This document shows positions 11,233 to 20,851 of a stretch of 64,000 nucleotides of DNA, piece by piece. This stretch comes from Acinetobacter colistiniresistens. GTDB taxonomy: Bacteria > Pseudomonadota > Gammaproteobacteria > Pseudomonadales > Moraxellaceae. The notes under the pieces were generated by a model that worked only from the letters and a program-made list of their open reading frames with translations, was not told where the DNA came from and did not search any database. Every line of letters starts with the position of its first letter. The stretch's first letter is position 1. A program made the translations under genes and the position numbers. The DNA is taken from the NCBI RefSeq assembly GCF_024582815.1, contig NZ_CP102099.1, positions 1,612,001 through 1,676,000 on the forward strand. The letters run 5' to 3'.

Positions 11233-11954
11233 GGATATTGCTGGTAATTATTGAGCATGGTATTGACCTGTTTTGTTGTAAAGCCAAGATTACGCAGACC
11301 GCCACTACCTAAATGGCAGTCATAACTGCTCATGATATTGGTTGGTGTTGTCTTGGTGGCTTTAGGAGAACATACATGGCCGAGGCCAAAGGCATGTCCC
11401 ATTTCATGAATACTGGCTGCTTGGGTTTGATAATTGAGTCTTTTCCAGTCAATCAGAATAAAGGGTTGCCCTTGATTGCGAAATCCCCAACTGGTGATAT
11501 CGGCATCTTTGAGTTTTTCACTATAAGCATCGTAAATAATAAATAAAACTTCTTTACTTTTCCTGCGAGGAAAACAAGCGTTGACCGCACTTGGTAGTTT
11601 TGCGGGAATGATTACTTTTGATTGACTTAACTGGTTGGCGAGATCACATTTACGTTTACTAAACTCTTGGAATGAATAGTAATGGTGGATTTTAAACGTA
11701 AAGATTTTATGATTATTTTCATCGACAAAATATTGATTCAGAATGGCTAATTCTTTATTCATCTGCGCTTTGTTATCTAAGGCTTGAACTTCGGGGCGAT
11801 TGCTGGTCACAATAAAGCTGACATTAACCACAGGTAAATCACGTCTTTCTTGAGGATATTGAGAACGGGACGTTTTTACGGTTGAATTTTGAGTTGTACA
11901 AGATGTACCGATGATCAAGAATAATAAGCTTAGCGCTGTGATTTTTAATCGCAT
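11229..11954 (-). CDS. Metzincin-type zinc metalloprotease, predicted lipoprotein
   Basis: 241 residues. A short signal peptide ends in a lipobox (IIGTSC, Cys 19), so the mature protein should be membrane-anchored. HEMGHAFGLGHV, near residue 183, is the HExxHxxGxxH zinc motif of metzincins, and NIMSS about 25 residues later supplies the Met-turn. The central part (residues 40-160) resembles no family I can name. Cysteines at about 76, 118, 193 and 209 could form disulfides in the periplasm. The gene converges on the CapA-like gene with a 4-base overlap of the 3' ends. Substrate unknown; confident about the enzyme class. Confidence 0.8.
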   Translation of the reverse strand: MRLKITALSLLFLIIGTSCTTQNSTVKTSRSQYPQERRDLPVVNVSFIVTSNRPEVQALDNKAQMNKELAILNQYFVDENNHKIFTFKIHHYYSFQEFSKRKCDLANQLSQSKVIIPAKLPSAVNACFPRRKSKEVLFIIYDAYSEKLKDADITSWGFRNQGQPFILIDWKRLNYQTQAASIHEMGHAFGLGHVCSPKATKTTPTNIMSSYDCHLGSGGLRNLGFTTKQVNTMLNNYQQYP

Positions 11955-12044
11955 TTTTTATTCTCTCAAGTTGTTGTGTTTTAATTGTTGTAAAGCTAGC
12001 TTTTCGCATGATTTTGATCATCTTAGCAGATTTTTGGAGCTTGT

Positions 12045-12365
12045 ATGGTGCAAGATACCAATGAACTACATCGACAAATTTTAGAAGTGATTGCCTTAAT
12101 TCCTTATGGAAAAGTGGCAAGTTATGGGCAAATTGCCAAGCTGGCTGGTTTGCCTAAACATCCACGTTTGGTCGGTTATGTACTTAAGCATTTAGACAAA
12201 GACAGTGAGATTCCCTGGTATCGTGTGATTAACGCACAAGGCAAGATCAGTGTGACCCGAATCAATGAGAAAGGTGAAAATGTTCAGCAGAATTTGTTAG
12301 AGCAGGAAGGGGTGTATTTATTAAATGGCAAGGTCAGTTTAAAAATCTTTGCTTGGCAGCCTTAA
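12045..12365 (+). CDS. Alkyltransferase-like protein (ATL, MGMT-type fold without the Cys)
   Basis: 106 residues, the usual length for stand-alone ATL proteins. It has the winged-helix DNA-binding region of O6-alkylguanine DNA methyltransferases (IPYGKVASYGQIAKLAG, then the arginine-finger segment RLVGYVLKHL). The active-site motif PCHRV is replaced by PWYRV, with Trp where the alkyl-accepting Cys would be. Known ATLs bind O6-alkylguanine without repairing it and hand the lesion to nucleotide excision repair. It starts shortly after the divergent metzincin gene, so the two share a promoter region. Family assignment is firm. Confidence 0.9.
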   Translation: MVQDTNELHRQILEVIALIPYGKVASYGQIAKLAGLPKHPRLVGYVLKHLDKDSEIPWYRVINAQGKISVTRINEKGENVQQNLLEQEGVYLLNGKVSLKIFAWQP

Positions 12366-12400
12366 CTTTTAAATTAGCTCATTTTATCAGTGAAACATAA

Positions 12401-12597
12401 ATGAAAATTGAATTTATAAAACATGACTATGAAAATGAATTAGATACCGTACTTTATGGTTTAAATGTAGATCAATATCAATATGACCAAGAAAAATTAT
12501 TTTTCATAATTGTCTCAATCCTCAGATAATTACTGAAATGGACGCGTTGAAATTATTCACTAGAACAAAAAAGATTATCTCTTTGGACTCTATTTAA
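12401..12597 (+). pseudogene. Small frameshifted ORF, unknown
   Basis: An ATG at 12401 opens a 42-codon frame that stops at about 12529. One extra T in the T run near 12490 would join it to a second frame and give one 65-residue protein (MKIEFIKHDYENELDTVLYG... ending KIISLDSI) with its stop at 12597. I recognise no family. It sits just upstream of the barstar-like gene and could be part of the same cassette. Low confidence that it is a gene at all. Confidence 0.3.
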
Positions 12598-12626
12598 GCT
12601 GTCATCAAAAGAACCTCCATGAAAAG

Positions 12627-13151
12627 ATGAGTGATCAAATATATTTTTGCTTCGATTTTGCATATCAAAATAATGATTTAGTTATTTTCTATTCTTTTGA
12701 TGGGGAGGAGGACGCAGAATTGGAGTTAAATGAATTCTTTAAGAGAAAAGAGCTGATTTATAAATATTTAAAGGGTGAATGTGGTCAAAAATATTGGTTT
12801 GCTCTCAGTGATTTTGATAAGAAGTGCTGGTTGGATGTTAGTTATCTGAGAGCTCAACTAGTGCAAAAGGATGATCGTATTGTTAAAGAAATTATTTTGG
12901 ATGGGGCGTATATAGAATCTGAATTAGATTTATATTGCTATATTGGCGAAGAAGTTTGTGGGGTATTAGGTTATATGGGGTGTAATTCTATGGCATTAAG
13001 AGATTGTTTGACTGATGAGATTAGACCAATTCAGTATCCTTTACGCATCGTATGGAAAAATTTTAAATACTCAAAACAAAAATTTAACCAAGATGATATT
13101 CAGTACTTTATTGATCTATTGTCTCAAAATGCCGATTTGCAAATTTGCTGA
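12627..13151 (+). CDS. Barstar-family (RNase inhibitor-like) protein
   Basis: 174 residues. The C-terminal half shows the barstar layout: ILDGAYIESELDLYCYIGEE, then a glycine/asparagine helix (GYMGCNSMALRDCLTD) in the position of barstar's GYFGxNLDALWDCLTG, then PLRIVWKNF and a closing helix. The N-terminal 80 residues are an acidic, aromatic-rich extension (DGEEDAELELNEF) not present in minimal barstar. Barstars neutralise secreted or delivered RNases of the barnase type; no barnase-like toxin is adjacent, so this is an orphan immunity candidate. The ATG has only a weak ribosome binding site. Confidence 0.7.
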   Translation: MSDQIYFCFDFAYQNNDLVIFYSFDGEEDAELELNEFFKRKELIYKYLKGECGQKYWFALSDFDKKCWLDVSYLRAQLVQKDDRIVKEIILDGAYIESELDLYCYIGEEVCGVLGYMGCNSMALRDCLTDEIRPIQYPLRIVWKNFKYSKQKFNQDDIQYFIDLLSQNADLQIC

Positions 13152-13160
13152 CTGTACTTA

Positions 13161-13598
13161 TCAACGTACAATCAATACGGGAATATGACTTTCTGCTAAA
13201 ACTTTCTGCGCTACACTACCGAGCACAAACTGTTTAAAGCCTGTGCGCCCATGCGAGCCCATAATGATCAAGTCTGCGCCTAGGTTCTGTGCTGCCCCAA
13301 TAATTTCTTGATGCACTGAAAACCCTTCCAGAACTTGTGTTGCAACCGTTAAACCATGCTCTTCAAACTTTTTTTCAGCTTTGCTGAGATTGTCTTGAGC
13401 ATAACTTCGGACTCTTTCTATTAAATCATTGCTTTGCCCCATACGAATATAGGCATCTGCAAGATAAGGATCTAAAGTCATCACTTCAACCACCGTGAGT
13501 TCACTGTCTAGGGCTTTCGCCAACTGAGCTGCTTCACGAATGACATTCGCAGCAATTTCAGAGTCGTCAATTGCCACTAAGATTTTTTGATAAGCCAT
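13161..13598 (-). CDS. Universal stress protein, UspA family
   Basis: 145 residues, one Usp domain. The N-terminal YQKILVAIDDSE strand and the C-terminal ATP-binding signature (GSHGRTGFKQFVLGSVA, residues about 113-129) mark the nucleotide-binding subfamily. Cytoplasmic dimer. Proteins of this family help survival under growth arrest and oxidative or acid stress. The gene is alone, convergent with the barstar-like gene (9 bp between stops). The spacer upstream (13599-13832) shows no gene. Confidence 0.93.
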   Translation of the reverse strand: MAYQKILVAIDDSEIAANVIREAAQLAKALDSELTVVEVMTLDPYLADAYIRMGQSNDLIERVRSYAQDNLSKAEKKFEEHGLTVATQVLEGFSVHQEIIGAAQNLGADLIIMGSHGRTGFKQFVLGSVAQKVLAESHIPVLIVR

Positions 13599-13832
13599 GT
13601 TGGATACTCCTTATATTTATGATTTTACGTTGAATTCAGTCAATAAAATTTGATTAATATATAAGCTATGGTTCTATTCTAAACCTGTTAGGATGAGAAT
13701 AAAACCTAGCATTTTTATAGGGATAGTTATTATTTATAGCATTATGGTTAAGTTTGGATGGATTCAAGAATAGATGAAATTTCCATGAAAATAAAAGACA
13801 TGTATCACCATAATTTATCTATAAAAGCGGTC

Positions 13833-14456
13833 TTAATTACGCTCAAAGAATTGAATCAGTGCATCCACATCATCAGTCTGCAATTGTTCACGCATCTTTA
13901 AAATCTGCTTTTCATCTAAGTCATAAAGCTTCAGGGAAAGCAGTTTTTTAATATCTTGTTCAGAAAAACGGTATCTAATCACTTTGGCAGGGACACCACC
14001 GACAATCGCATAAGGCGGTACATCTTGCGTGACCACAGCACCTGTTGCAACCACCGCACCTTCACCCAATTTGACCCCTTGCATGATCATGGCACGGCTA
14101 CCAATCCAGCAACCATCGGCAATCACCGTATCACTTGCGGTCTGAAAGCTACGTGTATCAAATGGGAAAGTTGAGATCCAGTCAGGGCGATGCAATTGAT
14201 TACCACCCATCATAATCACGCATTCAGCCCCAAAGCAGACAAAGTTGCCAATATGTAGTTGGTCAATGGGCTTCTCAGGCGTAGCTGCCTTGTCATGCAG
14301 ATAGCGCACCACACAGCGCTCAAAACCTTGATCCCAATAAGCCGAATAATAAGAATAATTGCCTTTGATATGGATATTCGGATTTTTCACCGTTTTTGCA
14401 ATAAACTCGAACTCACACCAATGTTTAACAGGGGAGTTGATTAACTGTTCGGCCAT
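13833..14456 (-). CDS. CatB-related O-acetyltransferase (hexapeptide repeat)
   Basis: 207 residues, as usual for xenobiotic acetyltransferases. A left-handed beta-helix is indicated by hexapeptide repeats ([14 protein letters not shown], then [39 protein letters not shown] in pieces), and the catalytic His probably lies in NQLHRPDW. It is expected to be an acetyl-CoA-dependent trimer modifying a small hydroxylated acceptor. Relatives include chloramphenicol acetyltransferases and sugar acetyltransferases, and many chromosomal members confer no resistance. No resistance function can be inferred. Confidence 0.85.
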   Translation of the reverse strand: MAEQLINSPVKHWCEFEFIAKTVKNPNIHIKGNYSYYSAYWDQGFERCVVRYLHDKAATPEKPIDQLHIGNFVCFGAECVIMMGGNQLHRPDWISTFPFDTRSFQTASDTVIADGCWIGSRAMIMQGVKLGEGAVVATGAVVTQDVPPYAIVGGVPAKVIRYRFSEQDIKKLLSLKLYDLDEKQILKMREQLQTDDVDALIQFFERN

Positions 14457-14547
14457 AAAGGAGATATAAAAAATAGGGAATTCGCCATTATACCGAATTG
14501 TAATTCAAGCTGAACCAATAATCTCAATTCAGCCTGTGAGCTGACGG

Positions 14548-14943
14548 CTAAGTATTGGGAGGAATACGCGCAATGACTTTAATCTCAAAGTCAAAACCTG
14601 CCAGCCAAGTCACGCCAATAGCAGTCCAGTTGGGATAAGGCTTTTGTGTAAAGATCTGATTTTTAACTTTCATGATTTTATCGAATTGTTGTTCAGGATC
14701 TGTATGAAAAGTAGTGACATCAACAATATCATCGAAAGTGCAGCCAGCCGCTGCTAATGTCGCTGCTAAATTTTTGAAAGCTTGTTCTACCTGTTGCTCG
14801 AAATCGGGTTCAGGCGAGCCATCTTTACGGCTACCCACTTGCCCTGAAACAAAGAGTAAATCTTTCGATTGAATTGCAGCTGAATAACCATGTTGTTCAT
14901 ATAAAGCATGGCGGTCTTGGGGAAATATTGCAATTCTCGTCAT
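14548..14943 (-). CDS. RidA/YjgF family protein
   Basis: 131 residues. LLFVSGQVGSRKDG, ALKNLAATLAAAGCTFDDIVDVTTFH and the C-terminal IGVTWLA...IKVIARIPP are standard RidA landmarks; the late Arg binds the carboxylate of the imine/enamine substrate in hydrolytic members. Such enzymes deaminate reactive 2-aminoacrylate-type intermediates. The gene is divergent from a TetR regulator, and two palindromic operators lie between them, so it is probably repressed by that regulator. Substrate unknown. Confidence 0.85.
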   Translation of the reverse strand: MTRIAIFPQDRHALYEQHGYSAAIQSKDLLFVSGQVGSRKDGSPEPDFEQQVEQAFKNLAATLAAAGCTFDDIVDVTTFHTDPEQQFDKIMKVKNQIFTQKPYPNWTAIGVTWLAGFDFEIKVIARIPPNT

Positions 14944-14997
14944 GTCTGTTCTCCTTCAATATTTAAATTAGCAATCAGTAAAAATCATTTAACTTTC

Positions 14998-15042
14998 ACA
15001 TACGCCTCGTATGTAAACATAATTGACATACGAGGCGTATGT
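14998..15042. promoter_or_regulatory. Paired palindromic operators between ridA-like and tetR-like genes
   Basis: Two 17-bp sites, 14998-15014 and 15026-15042, each made of ACATACG and CGTATGT around a 3-bp centre. The second is the exact reverse complement of the first, and the centres are 28 bp apart. Such twin palindromes in the divergent promoter of a TetR gene are most simply its own operators. Binding is not shown, but the symmetry is perfect. Confidence 0.8.
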
Positions 15043-15079
15043 CAATTAAAATTTTTGTGATGATCAACTGGTGAAATAC

Positions 15080-15667
15080 ATGTCTGTTCGTGAACGAAAG
15101 ATGGCGGAAACTCGTATAAAGCTGATTGAAGTAGCACGGCGAGCATTTGCTAAATATGGCTATGCCGATACTTCAATGGATAAACTCACAGCAGAAGCAG
15201 GGCTAACCCGTGGGGCGCTCTACCATCATTTTGGTGATAAGCGTGGTTTATTTGCCGCAGTTGTTGATCAGATTGACTCACAGATGGCTGAATTTGCTCA
15301 GCAGCATCTGGAGCAGCCAGATGACCTCTGGGAAGGATTATTACTTGAAGGGCAGACTTATATTAAAAATGCTTTAAATCCTGAGTTTCAGCGTATTGTG
15401 TTACGTGATGGACCTGCAGTGTTGGGTGATCCAGCGCATTGGCCAAGTCAAAGCAGATGTCTGCAGTCTACACGTGAGTGTATTGAGCAACTTTTGGCAG
15501 CAAATCGAATTAAAATGATAGACCCAGAAGCAGCAGCAGTATTTTTAAATGGCGCTGCCATGAATGCTGCATTATGGGTAGCCTCTAGTGAAAATCCTGA
15601 ACAGTTACTCCCCGAAGCCTTAAATGCTTTTCAAATTTTCGCATCAGGTTTTTTGAAAAATATATAG
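15080..15667 (+). CDS. TetR/AcrR-family transcriptional regulator
   Basis: About 195 residues. The N-terminal helix-turn-helix is typical (RRAFAKYGYADTSMDKLTAE, then AGLTRGALYHHFGDKRGLF), and the C-terminal ligand domain is of the TetR_C type with DGPAVLGDPAHW. I take ATG 15080 (MSVRERKMAE) as the start; an in-frame GTG at 15071 adds three codons. It is divergent from the RidA-like gene, with twin operators between them, which suggests autorepression plus control of that gene. Effector unknown. Confidence 0.9.
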   Translation: MSVRERKMAETRIKLIEVARRAFAKYGYADTSMDKLTAEAGLTRGALYHHFGDKRGLFAAVVDQIDSQMAEFAQQHLEQPDDLWEGLLLEGQTYIKNALNPEFQRIVLRDGPAVLGDPAHWPSQSRCLQSTRECIEQLLAANRIKMIDPEAAAVFLNGAAMNAALWVASSENPEQLLPEALNAFQIFASGFLKNI

Positions 15668-15697
15668 CTAATTATGTTTTATCTAATATCTGAAATA

Positions 15698-15722
15698 TAA
15701 AAACCCCTCAAAGTGAGGGGTT
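15698..15722. terminator. Bidirectional terminator between tetR-like and greA
   Basis: AACCCCTCA / TGAGGGGTT stem with a 3-base loop, A-rich on the left and T-rich on the right; serves the two converging genes. Confidence 0.8.
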
Positions 15723-15738
15723 AATTGCATATAGAATA

Positions 15739-16215
15739 TTAAATATATTCCACACTTACGATTTCGTATTCAACTTCACCTTGCGGTGTTTGAATTTTCG
15801 CTTCGTCGCCTTCATTTTTACCTAAAAGACCACGTGCAATCGGTGAATTCACTGAGATTTTATTGATTTTAAAATCTGCTTCATCATCACCGACAATTTT
15901 ATAAGTCTTACGTTCTTCCGTATCCAGATTTTCAATGGTTACGGTCACGCCAAAGACCACACGGCCATTTTGCTCAAGTGTTTTGACATCAATTTCTTGT
16001 ACTGCGCCCAGTTTACCTTCGATATCCTGAATACGACCTTCGCAGAAACCTTGCTGTTCACGCGCAGCATGATATTCAGCATTCTCCTTTAAATCACCGT
16101 GTTCACGAGCTTCCGCAATCGCTTGGATAATACGTGGGCGATCCACTGTCTTGAGCTGTTGTAATTCTTTCTCTAAGGCAACCTTGCCTTCGGGAGTCAT
16201 AGGATAACGTTGCAT
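15739..16215 (-). CDS. greA: Transcription elongation factor GreA
   Basis: 158 residues, the exact length of typical GreA. The N-terminal coiled-coil hairpin carries the conserved tip acids D41 and E44 in [15 protein letters not shown]; the C-terminal domain ([16 protein letters not shown]) binds RNA polymerase. It stimulates transcript cleavage in backtracked RNA polymerase. It lies downstream of carAB on the same strand but after a terminator, so it is likely its own unit. The window also has greB at 47458. Confidence 0.97.
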   Translation of the reverse strand: MQRYPMTPEGKVALEKELQQLKTVDRPRIIQAIAEAREHGDLKENAEYHAAREQQGFCEGRIQDIEGKLGAVQEIDVKTLEQNGRVVFGVTVTIENLDTEERKTYKIVGDDEADFKINKISVNSPIARGLLGKNEGDEAKIQTPQGEVEYEIVSVEYI

Positions 16216-16261
16216 TCTGGTCCCCTCTAAATTGGTTGGGAAAATACAGGATTAAAAAAAG

Positions 16262-16295
16262 AAAAAGCCCGCCACCAATAAGGTGACGGGACTTT
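16262..16295 (-). terminator. Terminator after carB
   Basis: On the minus strand CCCGTCACC pairs with GGTGGCGGG (one G-U pair) around a short TTATT loop, followed by CTTTTTC; located between the carB stop and the greA start. Confidence 0.85.
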
Positions 16296-16307
16296 ATCGG
16301 TAGAGAA

Positions 16308-19300
16308 TTAACCTACAGTTTGTAAATCTTGCAAGCGGTATACATCCATTGGCAATTTCACAGCAAATGCTTGGCAAACTGCTTCTGCACCGTTAATTGT
16401 CGTGGTGTAATATACTTTGCCTTGGAGGGCAGCACGACGAATCATGGCAGAATCATACTGAGCTTGTTTGCCTTCAGTTGTGTTGACAATAAGATGAATT
16501 TCACCATTTTTCAAGCGGTCTACAATATGTGGGCGACCTTCGGTCACTTTATTGACTGCTTCACACTCGATACCCGCTTCTTTGAGCACACGATGTGTAC
16601 CATTTGTTGCAACAAGTTTAAAGCCATAAGCAATCAACTTTTTCGCAACATCAGCGATGTATTTCTTATCTGATTCACGAACCGATAAGAATGCATGTTT
16701 GACTTCACCTTCAGTTGGCAAGCCCGGTAAACGTTCATTTGAACCTAATACCGCTTTGTAGAATGCTTCACCAAAAGTTTTACCTACACCCATGACTTCA
16801 CCTGTAGATTTCATCTCAGGCCCAAGCATTGGGTCTACGCCAGGGAACTTGGCGAACGGGAACACGGCTTCTTTTACAGCATAGTGTGTTGGGATGATTT
16901 CTTTGGTGAAACCTTGTGATGCTAAAGATTGGCCAGCCATACAACGCGCCGCAACTTTTGCTAAAGAGTCACCAATACATTTAGATACGAAAGGAACAGT
17001 ACGTGATGCACGTGGGTTCACTTCAAGTACATAAATGTCGTCACCTTTAACCGCAAACTGAACGTTCATCAAACCGATAACGCCAAGTTCTTTTGCCATA
17101 GCCACAGTTTGGCGACGCATTTCGTCCTGAACTTCTTGTGAAAGCGAGTACGGAGGAATCGAACATGCTGAGTCACCTGAGTGAATCCCTGCTTGCTCAA
17201 TGTGCTGCATGATCCCGCCAATCACAACGTCTTTACCGTCAGATACGCAGTCCACGTCAACTTCTGTTGCATCGTCAAGGAAACGGTCAAGCAGGACAGG
17301 GGCTTCATTCGATGCTTGAACTGCTTCACGAAGGTAACGTTTAAGTTCATCTTCGTTATACACGATTTCCATTGCACGGCCACCCAATACATAAGATGGA
17401 CGCACAACCAGTGGATAACCCACTTTCGCAGCTTCTGAAATACCTTCTTCAGCAGATTTTACGATGCTGTTGTTCGGTTGGCGAAGCTGTAAACGTTGAA
17501 TCATTTGCTGGAAACGTTCACGGTCTTCTGCACGGTCAATTGCGTCAGGTGATGTACCGATAATTGGAGTACCTGCTTCTTCCAAAGCACGTGCCAATTT
17601 TAATGGGGTTTGACCACCGTACTGTACGATCACGCCTTTAGGCTTTTCGGTACGTACGATTTCAAGTACATCTTCAAGAGTAACAGGTTCGAAGTAGAGA
17701 CGATCAGAGGTGTCATAGTCGGTTGAAACCGTTTCAGGGTTACAGTTCACCATGATGGTTTCATAACCGTCATCACGCATTGCAAGCGCAGCGTGTACAC
17801 AACAGTAGTCAAACTCGATCCCTTGACCGATACGGTTTGGACCACCACCAATCACCATGATCTTGTCACGGTTTGATGGATTTGCTTCACATTCTTCATC
17901 ATAAGTTGAATACATGTAAGCAGTACCCGATTCAAACTCGGCTGCACAAGTATCCACACGTTTGTAAACTGGATAGACACCCAAGTTCCAACGATGCTTA
18001 CGGAATTGTTTTTGTGAAATACCCATTAAGTTGGCAATACGCAGGTCAGATAAACCTTTGCGTTTGAACGAACGGATATTGTCAGCGTTTAAGTCACCAA
18101 AGCCTAAAGTTTTTACTTGCGCTTCAGTTTTGATGATGTCTTCAATTTGAATCAGGAACCAACGGTCGATTTTGGTTGCTTCAAATACGTCATCTAAAGA
18201 GAAACCGTGGCGGAATGCATCGGCAACATACCAGATACGCTCAGGGCCAGGCACTTTAAGCTCTTTTAAGATGATGTCTTTGGCATTGGCTGTACCCGCT
18301 TCAACTTTTTCATCAAAGCCACATACACCCACTTCAAGACCACGAAGTGCTTTTTGTACAGATTCTTGGAAGTTACGACCAATTGCCATCACTTCGCCCA
18401 CAGATTTCATCTGAGTCGTCAATACAGGCTCAGCTTGCGGGAATTTTTCGAAGTTAAAACGAGGAATCTTCGTGACAACATAGTCAATCGACGGTTCGAA
18501 AGATGCTGGTGTTACGCCGCCCGTGATGTCATTTTTCAATTCATCAAGGGTATAACCCACCGCAAGTTTCGCTGCGATTTTTGCAATTGGGAAACCTGTT
18601 GCTTTAGATGCAAGTGCAGATGAGCGTGATACACGAGGGTTCATCTCGATCACAACCATACGGCCGTCTTTCGGGTTAATACCGAATTGAACGTTCGAAC
18701 CACCAGTTTCAACACCGATTTCACGAAGAACTGCAACCGATGCATTACGCATCAATTGATATTCTTTGTCTGTCAATGTTTGAGCAGGTGCAACGGTGAT
18801 TGAGTCACCAGTGTGAACGCCCATTGGGTCGAAGTTTTCGATCGCACAGACGATAATACAGTTGTCGTTTTTGTCACGAACAACTTCCATCTCGTATTCT
18901 TTCCAACCAATCAATGATTCATCAATCAATAATTGGTGTGTCGGAGAGAGGTCGAAACCACGTTCACAGATTTCAAGGAATTCTTCGCGGTTATACGCGA
19001 TACCACCACCAGAACCACCCATGGTGAATGATGGACGAATGATCACTGGGAAACCGAAGCCCGCTTGAATCGCCAACGCTTCTTCCATTGTTTCAGCAAT
19101 GGCCGCTTTTGGACATTCCAAACCAATTTTACGCATCGCGATATCAAACAGTTTACGATCTTCTGCTTTTTCAATCGCTTCTTTTGATGCGCCAATCAGT
19201 TCTACATTATATTTTTCAAGAACGCCGTGCTCGTCTAAAGCAAGGGCACAGTTCAATGCAGTTTGACCACCCATGGTTGGCAGGACTGCATCTGGACGTT

Positions 19301-19541
19301 CTTTTTCAATGATCTGAGCAACAGTCTGCCAAGTGATTGGCTCGATATAGGTTGCATCCGCCATTGCAGGGTCAGTCATGATGGTCGCTGGGTTAGAGTT
19401 CACCAAAATAACGCGGTAACCTTCTTCACGAAGCGCTTTACATGCTTGCGCACCTGAATAGTCAAACTCACACGCCTGACCAATGACAATAGGACCAGCA
19501 CCAATAATTAAGATGCTTTTAATATCCGTACGTTTAGGCAT
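16308..19541 (-). CDS. carB: Carbamoyl-phosphate synthase large subunit
   Basis: 1077 residues, full length. Two homologous halves, each with a biotin-carboxylase-like ATP-grasp domain ([11 protein letters not shown] near residue 20; [15 protein letters not shown] near 560), and a C-terminal MGS-like allosteric domain (from about 940, LSVRESDKK). With CarA it makes carbamoyl phosphate from glutamine-derived ammonia, bicarbonate and two ATP, feeding pyrimidine and arginine synthesis. It starts 14 bp after carA, so the two are co-transcribed. Control probably acts at the carA leader. Confidence 0.98.
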   Translation of the reverse strand: MPKRTDIKSILIIGAGPIVIGQACEFDYSGAQACKALREEGYRVILVNSNPATIMTDPAMADATYIEPITWQTVAQIIEKERPDAVLPTMGGQTALNCALALDEHGVLEKYNVELIGASKEAIEKAEDRKLFDIAMRKIGLECPKAAIAETMEEALAIQAGFGFPVIIRPSFTMGGSGGGIAYNREEFLEICERGFDLSPTHQLLIDESLIGWKEYEMEVVRDKNDNCIIVCAIENFDPMGVHTGDSITVAPAQTLTDKEYQLMRNASVAVLREIGVETGGSNVQFGINPKDGRMVVIEMNPRVSRSSALASKATGFPIAKIAAKLAVGYTLDELKNDITGGVTPASFEPSIDYVVTKIPRFNFEKFPQAEPVLTTQMKSVGEVMAIGRNFQESVQKALRGLEVGVCGFDEKVEAGTANAKDIILKELKVPGPERIWYVADAFRHGFSLDDVFEATKIDRWFLIQIEDIIKTEAQVKTLGFGDLNADNIRSFKRKGLSDLRIANLMGISQKQFRKHRWNLGVYPVYKRVDTCAAEFESGTAYMYSTYDEECEANPSNRDKIMVIGGGPNRIGQGIEFDYCCVHAALAMRDDGYETIMVNCNPETVSTDYDTSDRLYFEPVTLEDVLEIVRTEKPKGVIVQYGGQTPLKLARALEEAGTPIIGTSPDAIDRAEDRERFQQMIQRLQLRQPNNSIVKSAEEGISEAAKVGYPLVVRPSYVLGGRAMEIVYNEDELKRYLREAVQASNEAPVLLDRFLDDATEVDVDCVSDGKDVVIGGIMQHIEQAGIHSGDSACSIPPYSLSQEVQDEMRRQTVAMAKELGVIGLMNVQFAVKGDDIYVLEVNPRASRTVPFVSKCIGDSLAKVAARCMAGQSLASQGFTKEIIPTHYAVKEAVFPFAKFPGVDPMLGPEMKSTGEVMGVGKTFGEAFYKAVLGSNERLPGLPTEGEVKHAFLSVRESDKKYIADVAKKLIAYGFKLVATNGTHRVLKEAGIECEAVNKVTEGRPHIVDRLKNGEIHLIVNTTEGKQAQYDSAMIRRAALQGKVYYTTTINGAEAVCQAFAVKLPMDVYRLQDLQTVG

Positions 19542-19555
19542 TATTCGCTCCTTAA

Positions 19556-20695
19556 TTACTTCTTAGCGGCTTCAATAAGTTCGATGAAATGATCGAACAA
19601 TGGAGCACAGTCATGTGGACCTGGGCTAGCTTCAGGGTGACCCTGGAAGCTGAATGCTGGTTTGTCAGTACGATGGATACCTTGGTTTGTACCGTCAAAC
19701 AGTGAACGATGTGTCACTTTTAAGTTTGCAGGTAAGGTAGTTTCATCGACAGCAAAGCCGTGGTTTTGAGAAGTAATCATCACTGTACCATTCTCAAGAT
19801 TTTGTACAGGATGGTTGGCGCCGTGGTGACCGTGATTCATTTTCATGGTCTTCGCACCCGAAGCAAGCGCTAGAATTTGATGACCTAAACAAATACCGAA
19901 TACAGGTAATGTTGTGGTTTCAACAATGGTTTTCACTGCTTCAATGGCATAGTCACATGCTGCTGGGTCACCAGGACCATTTGACAAGAACACGCCATCT
20001 GGATTCAATGCGAGTACTTTTTCAGCAGGGGTTTGTGCAGGAACAACTGTTAATTTACAACCACGGTCTGCGAGCATACGTAAGATGTTGGTTTTGACAC
20101 CATAATCGTATGCAACAACATGAAATTTAAATTCTGGTTGAGTAAAGCCTTGACCCAAAGTCCAAGAACCTTCAGTCCATTCGAAACCCGTCGGATCACA
20201 GCACTCTTTTGCAAGATCTAAACCGTTCAAACCGCCGAATGCACGTGCCTTGGCAATAGCTTCTTCTTCTGTAATATTTTCGCCAGCAAGGATGCAACCA
20301 TTTTGTGCACCTTTGTCACGTAAAATACGCGTCAATTTACGGGTATCAATATCAGCGATTGCAACAACATTGTGTTGTTCCAAGTACTCACTTAATGATT
20401 GTTCAGCACGGAAGTTACTGTGCAATAAAGGAAGATCACGAATAATTAAACCATTCGCCCATACTTTATGGATGCGACCTGATTCAACGTCTTCACTATT
20501 ACAGCCAGTATTTCCAATATGAGGATAAGTCAGCGTCACAAGTTGTTGCGCGTAACTTGGGTCAGTCAAAATTTCTTGATAACCAGTCATGGCGGTATTA
20601 AAAACGACTTCACCAGTCGTACTACCCGATGCACCGATAGACGTTCCTTTAAAGATCGTTCCATCTGCGAGGGCTAAAATGGCGGGGGTGCTCAA
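19556..20695 (-). CDS. carA: Carbamoyl-phosphate synthase small subunit (glutaminase)
   Basis: 379 residues. The N-terminal CPSase small-subunit domain is followed by a class I glutamine amidotransferase: SNGPGDP, the nucleophile Cys in FGICLGHQ, and the His/Glu pair in [11 protein letters not shown]. It hydrolyses glutamine and passes ammonia to CarB. The start codon is TTG (20693-20695), supported by an AGGAG seven bases upstream; no better ATG is in frame. It is preceded by a long leader with an apparent attenuator and a tiny ORF. Confidence 0.97.
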   Translation of the reverse strand: MSTPAILALADGTIFKGTSIGASGSTTGEVVFNTAMTGYQEILTDPSYAQQLVTLTYPHIGNTGCNSEDVESGRIHKVWANGLIIRDLPLLHSNFRAEQSLSEYLEQHNVVAIADIDTRKLTRILRDKGAQNGCILAGENITEEEAIAKARAFGGLNGLDLAKECCDPTGFEWTEGSWTLGQGFTQPEFKFHVVAYDYGVKTNILRMLADRGCKLTVVPAQTPAEKVLALNPDGVFLSNGPGDPAACDYAIEAVKTIVETTTLPVFGICLGHQILALASGAKTMKMNHGHHGANHPVQNLENGTVMITSQNHGFAVDETTLPANLKVTHRSLFDGTNQGIHRTDKPAFSFQGHPEASPGPHDCAPLFDHFIELIEAAKK

Positions 20696-20734
20696 ACCAA
20701 AGCTCCTGAACTAAGACCACAAAAATAGGGCTGT

Positions 20735-20805
20735 AAAAAAGCGAGTAGACATAAAAAAAGGCAGGCCGTCTTAAAAAAACATGCCCCTCCTTCCAGTCTG
20801 CTCGC
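20735..20805 (-). promoter_or_regulatory. carAB leader: candidate transcription attenuator
   Basis: On the minus strand, GCGAGCAGAC (20805-20796) can pair with GTCTACTCGC (20750-20741) with one mismatch, and six T follow (20740-20735): an intrinsic-terminator shape with a loop of about 45 bases. Inside the loop, a GGAGGGGCA stretch can pair (with G-U pairs) to TGCCTTTTT, giving an alternative hairpin that would also hide a Shine-Dalgarno sequence. This arrangement upstream of a pyrimidine/arginine gene suggests attenuation. Mechanism and effector are inferred. Confidence 0.5.
20771..20782 (-). other. Three-codon leader mini-ORF (Met-Phe-Phe-stop)
   Basis: ATG TTT TTT TAA on the minus strand, preceded by GGAAGGAGGGGC, an almost perfect Shine-Dalgarno sequence. 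It lies within the candidate carA attenuator loop, 75 bases ahead of the carA start. A ribosome parked here would block either hairpin. Too short for homology; support is position and ribosome site only. Confidence 0.45.
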
Positions 20806-20822
20806 TTGTAACTTAACAGCGC

Positions 20823-20851
20823 ATTATACGCATGAGTGGGTGAAAAGTCTA
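20823..20851 (-). promoter_or_regulatory. carAB promoter
   Basis: Minus-strand -35 TAGACT (20851-20846), 17-bp spacer, perfect -10 TATAAT (20828-20823). Transcription would start about 15 bases before the attenuator stem and 120 bases before carA. The rest of the spacer up to 21054 contains a small plus-strand hairpin (20871-20893) with a T tail and no gene. Confidence 0.65.

Noticed and set aside
13833..14456. Chloramphenicol resistance gene catB
   Set aside because: It shares the fold and family, but belongs to the broad chromosomal acetyltransferase group; nothing shows resistance.
17222..17407. Small ORFs within carB and ftsH on both strands
   Set aside because: All lie inside long conserved genes, lack ribosome sites and look like shadow frames.
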